A stretch of 7,486 nucleotides of DNA. Origin: Actinomycetes bacterium. GTDB taxonomy: Bacteria > Actinomycetota > Acidimicrobiia > Acidimicrobiales > RAAP-2. The position numbers and the translations under genes are program-made. Below are positions 5,730 through 7,486 of this stretch, piece by piece. The notes beneath the pieces were generated by a model that made no database searches, was not told the DNA's origin, and saw only the letters and a program-made list of their open reading frames with translations. Positions within the stretch are counted from its first letter, which is position 1. Every line of letters starts with the position of its first letter. Where the stretch lies: contig JAKABC010000084.1 in the NCBI GenBank assembly GCA_021802025.1, positions 1 through 7,486 on the forward strand, read 5' to 3'.

Positions 5730-6761
5730 ATGGTCGAGCCCGCGCCCCGCACCACCCATCGCGTCGCCGTCATCGGCGGTGACGGCATCGGGCCGGAGGT
5801 GACCTCGGCCGCCCTCGAGGTCGTGCGGGCCGCCGGGGTGGCGCTCGAGACGACCGACTTCGACCTGGGGGCCGCCCGCTACCTGCGCGACGGGACGGTG
5901 CTCGACGACGCGACCCTCGCCGCGTTGCGCGGATTCGACGCGATCCTGCTCGGTGCGGTCGGTCCCAAGATCGGCGACGCCCGGGTCGCCCCGGGCGTCT
6001 TGGAGCGGGGCCTCTTGTTGCGCCTGCGCTTCGAGCTCGACCTCTACGTCAACTACCGGCCCTTCGTGGGGGTGCCCGGGTCGCTGGCCGCGGGGTGCCG
6101 CTTCGCCATCGTGCGCGAGAACACCGAGGGTCCCTACGCCGGTGAGGGCGGACGGCTCCGTGCGGGCACGGCCCACGAGGTGGCCACCCAGGGCTCGGTC
6201 AACACCCGCTTCGGCGTCGAGCGCTGCGTGCGCTACGCCTTCGAGCGCGCGTCGCGCCAGGCGGAGCCCCACGTGACCCTCGTGCACAAGACCAACGTCC
6301 TCACCTTCGCCGGCGACCTGTGGCAGCGGGTGGTGAACGAGGTCGCGGTCGACTACCCGGGGGTCGCGGTCGACTACCACCACGTGGACGCGGCCTGCAT
6401 CTACCTGGTGGAGGATCCGGCGCGCTACGGCGTGATCGTCACCGACAACCTCTTCGGCGACATCCTCTCGGACCTCGCCGGGGCCGTCGCGGGCGGGATC
6501 GGCTTCGCCGCCAGCGCCAACCTGAACCCCGCGCGCACCGGGCCCTCGCTCTTCGAGCCCGTGCACGGGGCGGCCCACGACATCGCCGGGACCGGGCGAG
6601 CCAACCCGCTGGCGGCGGTCTCCTCGGCGGCCCTGATGCTCGAGCACCTGGGCGAGGAGGCGGCCGCGGGGCGGGTCACCGCGGCGGTGGCAGACTTTGA
6701 CGGCGACCCCGCCGCCCTCGGCACGGCCGGGGTCACGGCGCGGCTCCTAGAGAGGGTGTAA
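5730..6761 (+). CDS. leuB: 3-isopropylmalate dehydrogenase
   Basis: LeuB (343 residues) oxidises and decarboxylates 3-isopropylmalate to 4-methyl-2-oxopentanoate using NAD+, in the cytosol. It has the isocitrate/isopropylmalate dehydrogenase fold: VAVIGGDGIGPEV (12-24), the substrate-arginine helix ERGLLLRLRFELDLYVNYRP (92-111), VRENTEG (128-134), HKTNVL (186-191), and metal ligands Asp220 (HVDAACIYLV), Asp244 and Asp248 (TDNLFGDILSDLAG). EPVHGAAHDIAGTGRANP (276-293) includes Asp284, the position associated with NAD+ preference. The ATG at 5730 fits the family N-terminus; the frame extends far upstream only as a shadow of greA. There is no Shine-Dalgarno, and a promoter-like element ends six bases before the ATG. 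The stop overlaps the ilvE start as TAATG. Tartrate or isocitrate dehydrogenase is less likely given the leu neighbours. Confidence 0.94.
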   Translation: MVEPAPRTTHRVAVIGGDGIGPEVTSAALEVVRAAGVALETTDFDLGAARYLRDGTVLDDATLAALRGFDAILLGAVGPKIGDARVAPGVLERGLLLRLRFELDLYVNYRPFVGVPGSLAAGCRFAIVRENTEGPYAGEGGRLRAGTAHEVATQGSVNTRFGVERCVRYAFERASRQAEPHVTLVHKTNVLTFAGDLWQRVVNEVAVDYPGVAVDYHHVDAACIYLVEDPARYGVIVTDNLFGDILSDLAGAVAGGIGFAASANLNPARTGPSLFEPVHGAAHDIAGTGRANPLAAVSSAALMLEHLGEEAAAGRVTAAVADFDGDPAALGTAGVTARLLERV

Positions 6762-7486
6762 TGGCGATACCGGAGACCTCGAAGATCTGGATGGACGGCA
6801 CGCTCGTCGACTGGCGCGACGCCACGACCCACGTGCTCACTCACACCCTGCACTACGGCACGGGCGCCTTCGAGGGCATCCGGGCCTACCCCACGCCGGG
6901 CGGCCCGGCGGTCTTTCGCCTGCGCGACCACATGGCGCGCCTTCTGGCCAGCTGCAAGATCCTGATGATCGACGTGACCTACACCCTCGACGAGCTCTGT
7001 GACGCCGCGAAGGAGGTCGTGCGGGTGAACGGGCTGACCGAGGGCTGCTACATCCGGCCCCTCGTCTACCTCGGCTACGGCGAGATGGGGGTGAACCCCC
7101 TGCCCGCGCCGGTCAACGTGGCGATCGCCGCCTGGCCGTGGGGGGCCTACCTCGGCGACGAGGGCGCCGCCCAGGGTGTGCGGATGAAGATCTCCTCGTG
7201 GGTGCGCCACCACCCCAACTCCATGCCCACGGCCTCGAAGACCGTCGGGGGCTACGTCAACTCCTCGCTCGCCAAGGCCGAGGCGATCAAGGCCGGCTAC
7301 GACGAGGCGATCATGCTCGGGACCGACGGGCGCATCAGCGAGTGCACGGGGGAGAACCTCTTCATCGTGCGCGACGGCCTGCTCCTCACACCCCCGCCCA
7401 GCGAGGCCGGGGCCCTAAGGGGGATCACCCAGGCGAGCGTGGCGCGCCTGGCGGCCGACCTCGGCCACCGCGTCACCTACGAGACC
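6761..7486 (+). CDS. ilvE: Branched-chain amino acid aminotransferase (3' end outside window)
   Basis: The first 242 codons of a class IV PLP-dependent aminotransferase that interconverts branched-chain keto acids and amino acids with glutamate; here it would make the final leucine from the LeuB product. Recognisable elements are LHYGTGAFEGIRAY (30-43), HMAR with Arg60, YIRPLVYLGYGEMGVNP (97-113), the PLP-binding Lys160 in TASKTVGGYVNSSL, and ISECTGENLF with Glu194, which contacts the pyridine nitrogen in relatives. Spacing of these residues matches E. coli IlvE with an offset of one. About 60-70 residues are probably missing at the right edge. AGAGGG (6751-6756) lies four bases before the ATG, and the ATG overlaps the leuB TAA by one base, so the two are co-translated. 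D-amino acid aminotransferase or aminodeoxychorismate lyase are alternative class IV members but fit less well. Confidence 0.95.
   Translation, partial: MAIPETSKIWMDGTLVDWRDATTHVLTHTLHYGTGAFEGIRAYPTPGGPAVFRLRDHMARLLASCKILMIDVTYTLDELCDAAKEVVRVNGLTEGCYIRPLVYLGYGEMGVNPLPAPVNVAIAAWPWGAYLGDEGAAQGVRMKISSWVRHHPNSMPTASKTVGGYVNSSLAKAEAIKAGYDEAIMLGTDGRISECTGENLFIVRDGLLLTPPPSEAGALRGITQASVARLAADLGHRVTYET

Overview
The window is very GC-rich bacterial DNA carrying most of a leucine biosynthesis locus. High GC, GTG starts, TAnnnT -10 elements placed so close to start codons that the messages should be leaderless, a long-form (type 2) leuA, and a leuB-ilvE pair all point to an actinobacterium, possibly a deep-branching or environmental lineage such as Acidimicrobiia. 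The phylum is fairly safe; the class is a guess. No mobile element, CRISPR array, tRNA or rRNA was seen.

Layout, left to right. (1) 2-118: the 3' tail of an unidentified plus-strand gene. (2) 143-1298, minus strand: a two-gene unit of a 50-residue single-membrane-span protein followed by an aldo/keto reductase of the Kv-beta-like group. (3) 1299-1477: a compact divergent regulatory region. Its plus-strand side holds a promoter, a nine-residue leader peptide ending in three leucine codons (VTGRCELLL), a hairpin, and an intrinsic terminator with six Ts. This has the layout of a leucine attenuator. (4) 1478-3154: leuA (2-isopropylmalate synthase). (5) 3151-5636, minus strand: greA, leuC and leuD, tightly packed. 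The stop codons of leuA and leuD overlap in a shared CTAG. (6) 5637-5729: a 93-base divergent promoter region. (7) 5730-7486: leuB and the first 242 codons of ilvE, overlapping by one base.

The enzymes cover leucine synthesis from 2-ketoisovalerate: LeuA condenses it with acetyl-CoA, LeuCD isomerises 2- to 3-isopropylmalate, LeuB oxidises it to the keto acid, and IlvE transaminates that to leucine. The genes are split over three transcription units in alternating orientation. Only the leuA unit shows a visible leucine-sensing element, so control appears focused on the committed step. The leuCD genes appear to be transcribed behind greA, a general transcription elongation factor.

The most interesting items are the leucine attenuator with a leader ORF that appears to be leaderless, the matched pair of divergent leaderless promoters around it, the greA-leuC-leuD arrangement, and the CTAG stop overlap with a GC hairpin where leuA and leuD converge. 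I found no clear novel multi-gene system; this is mainly a core metabolic locus with unusual regulatory architecture.
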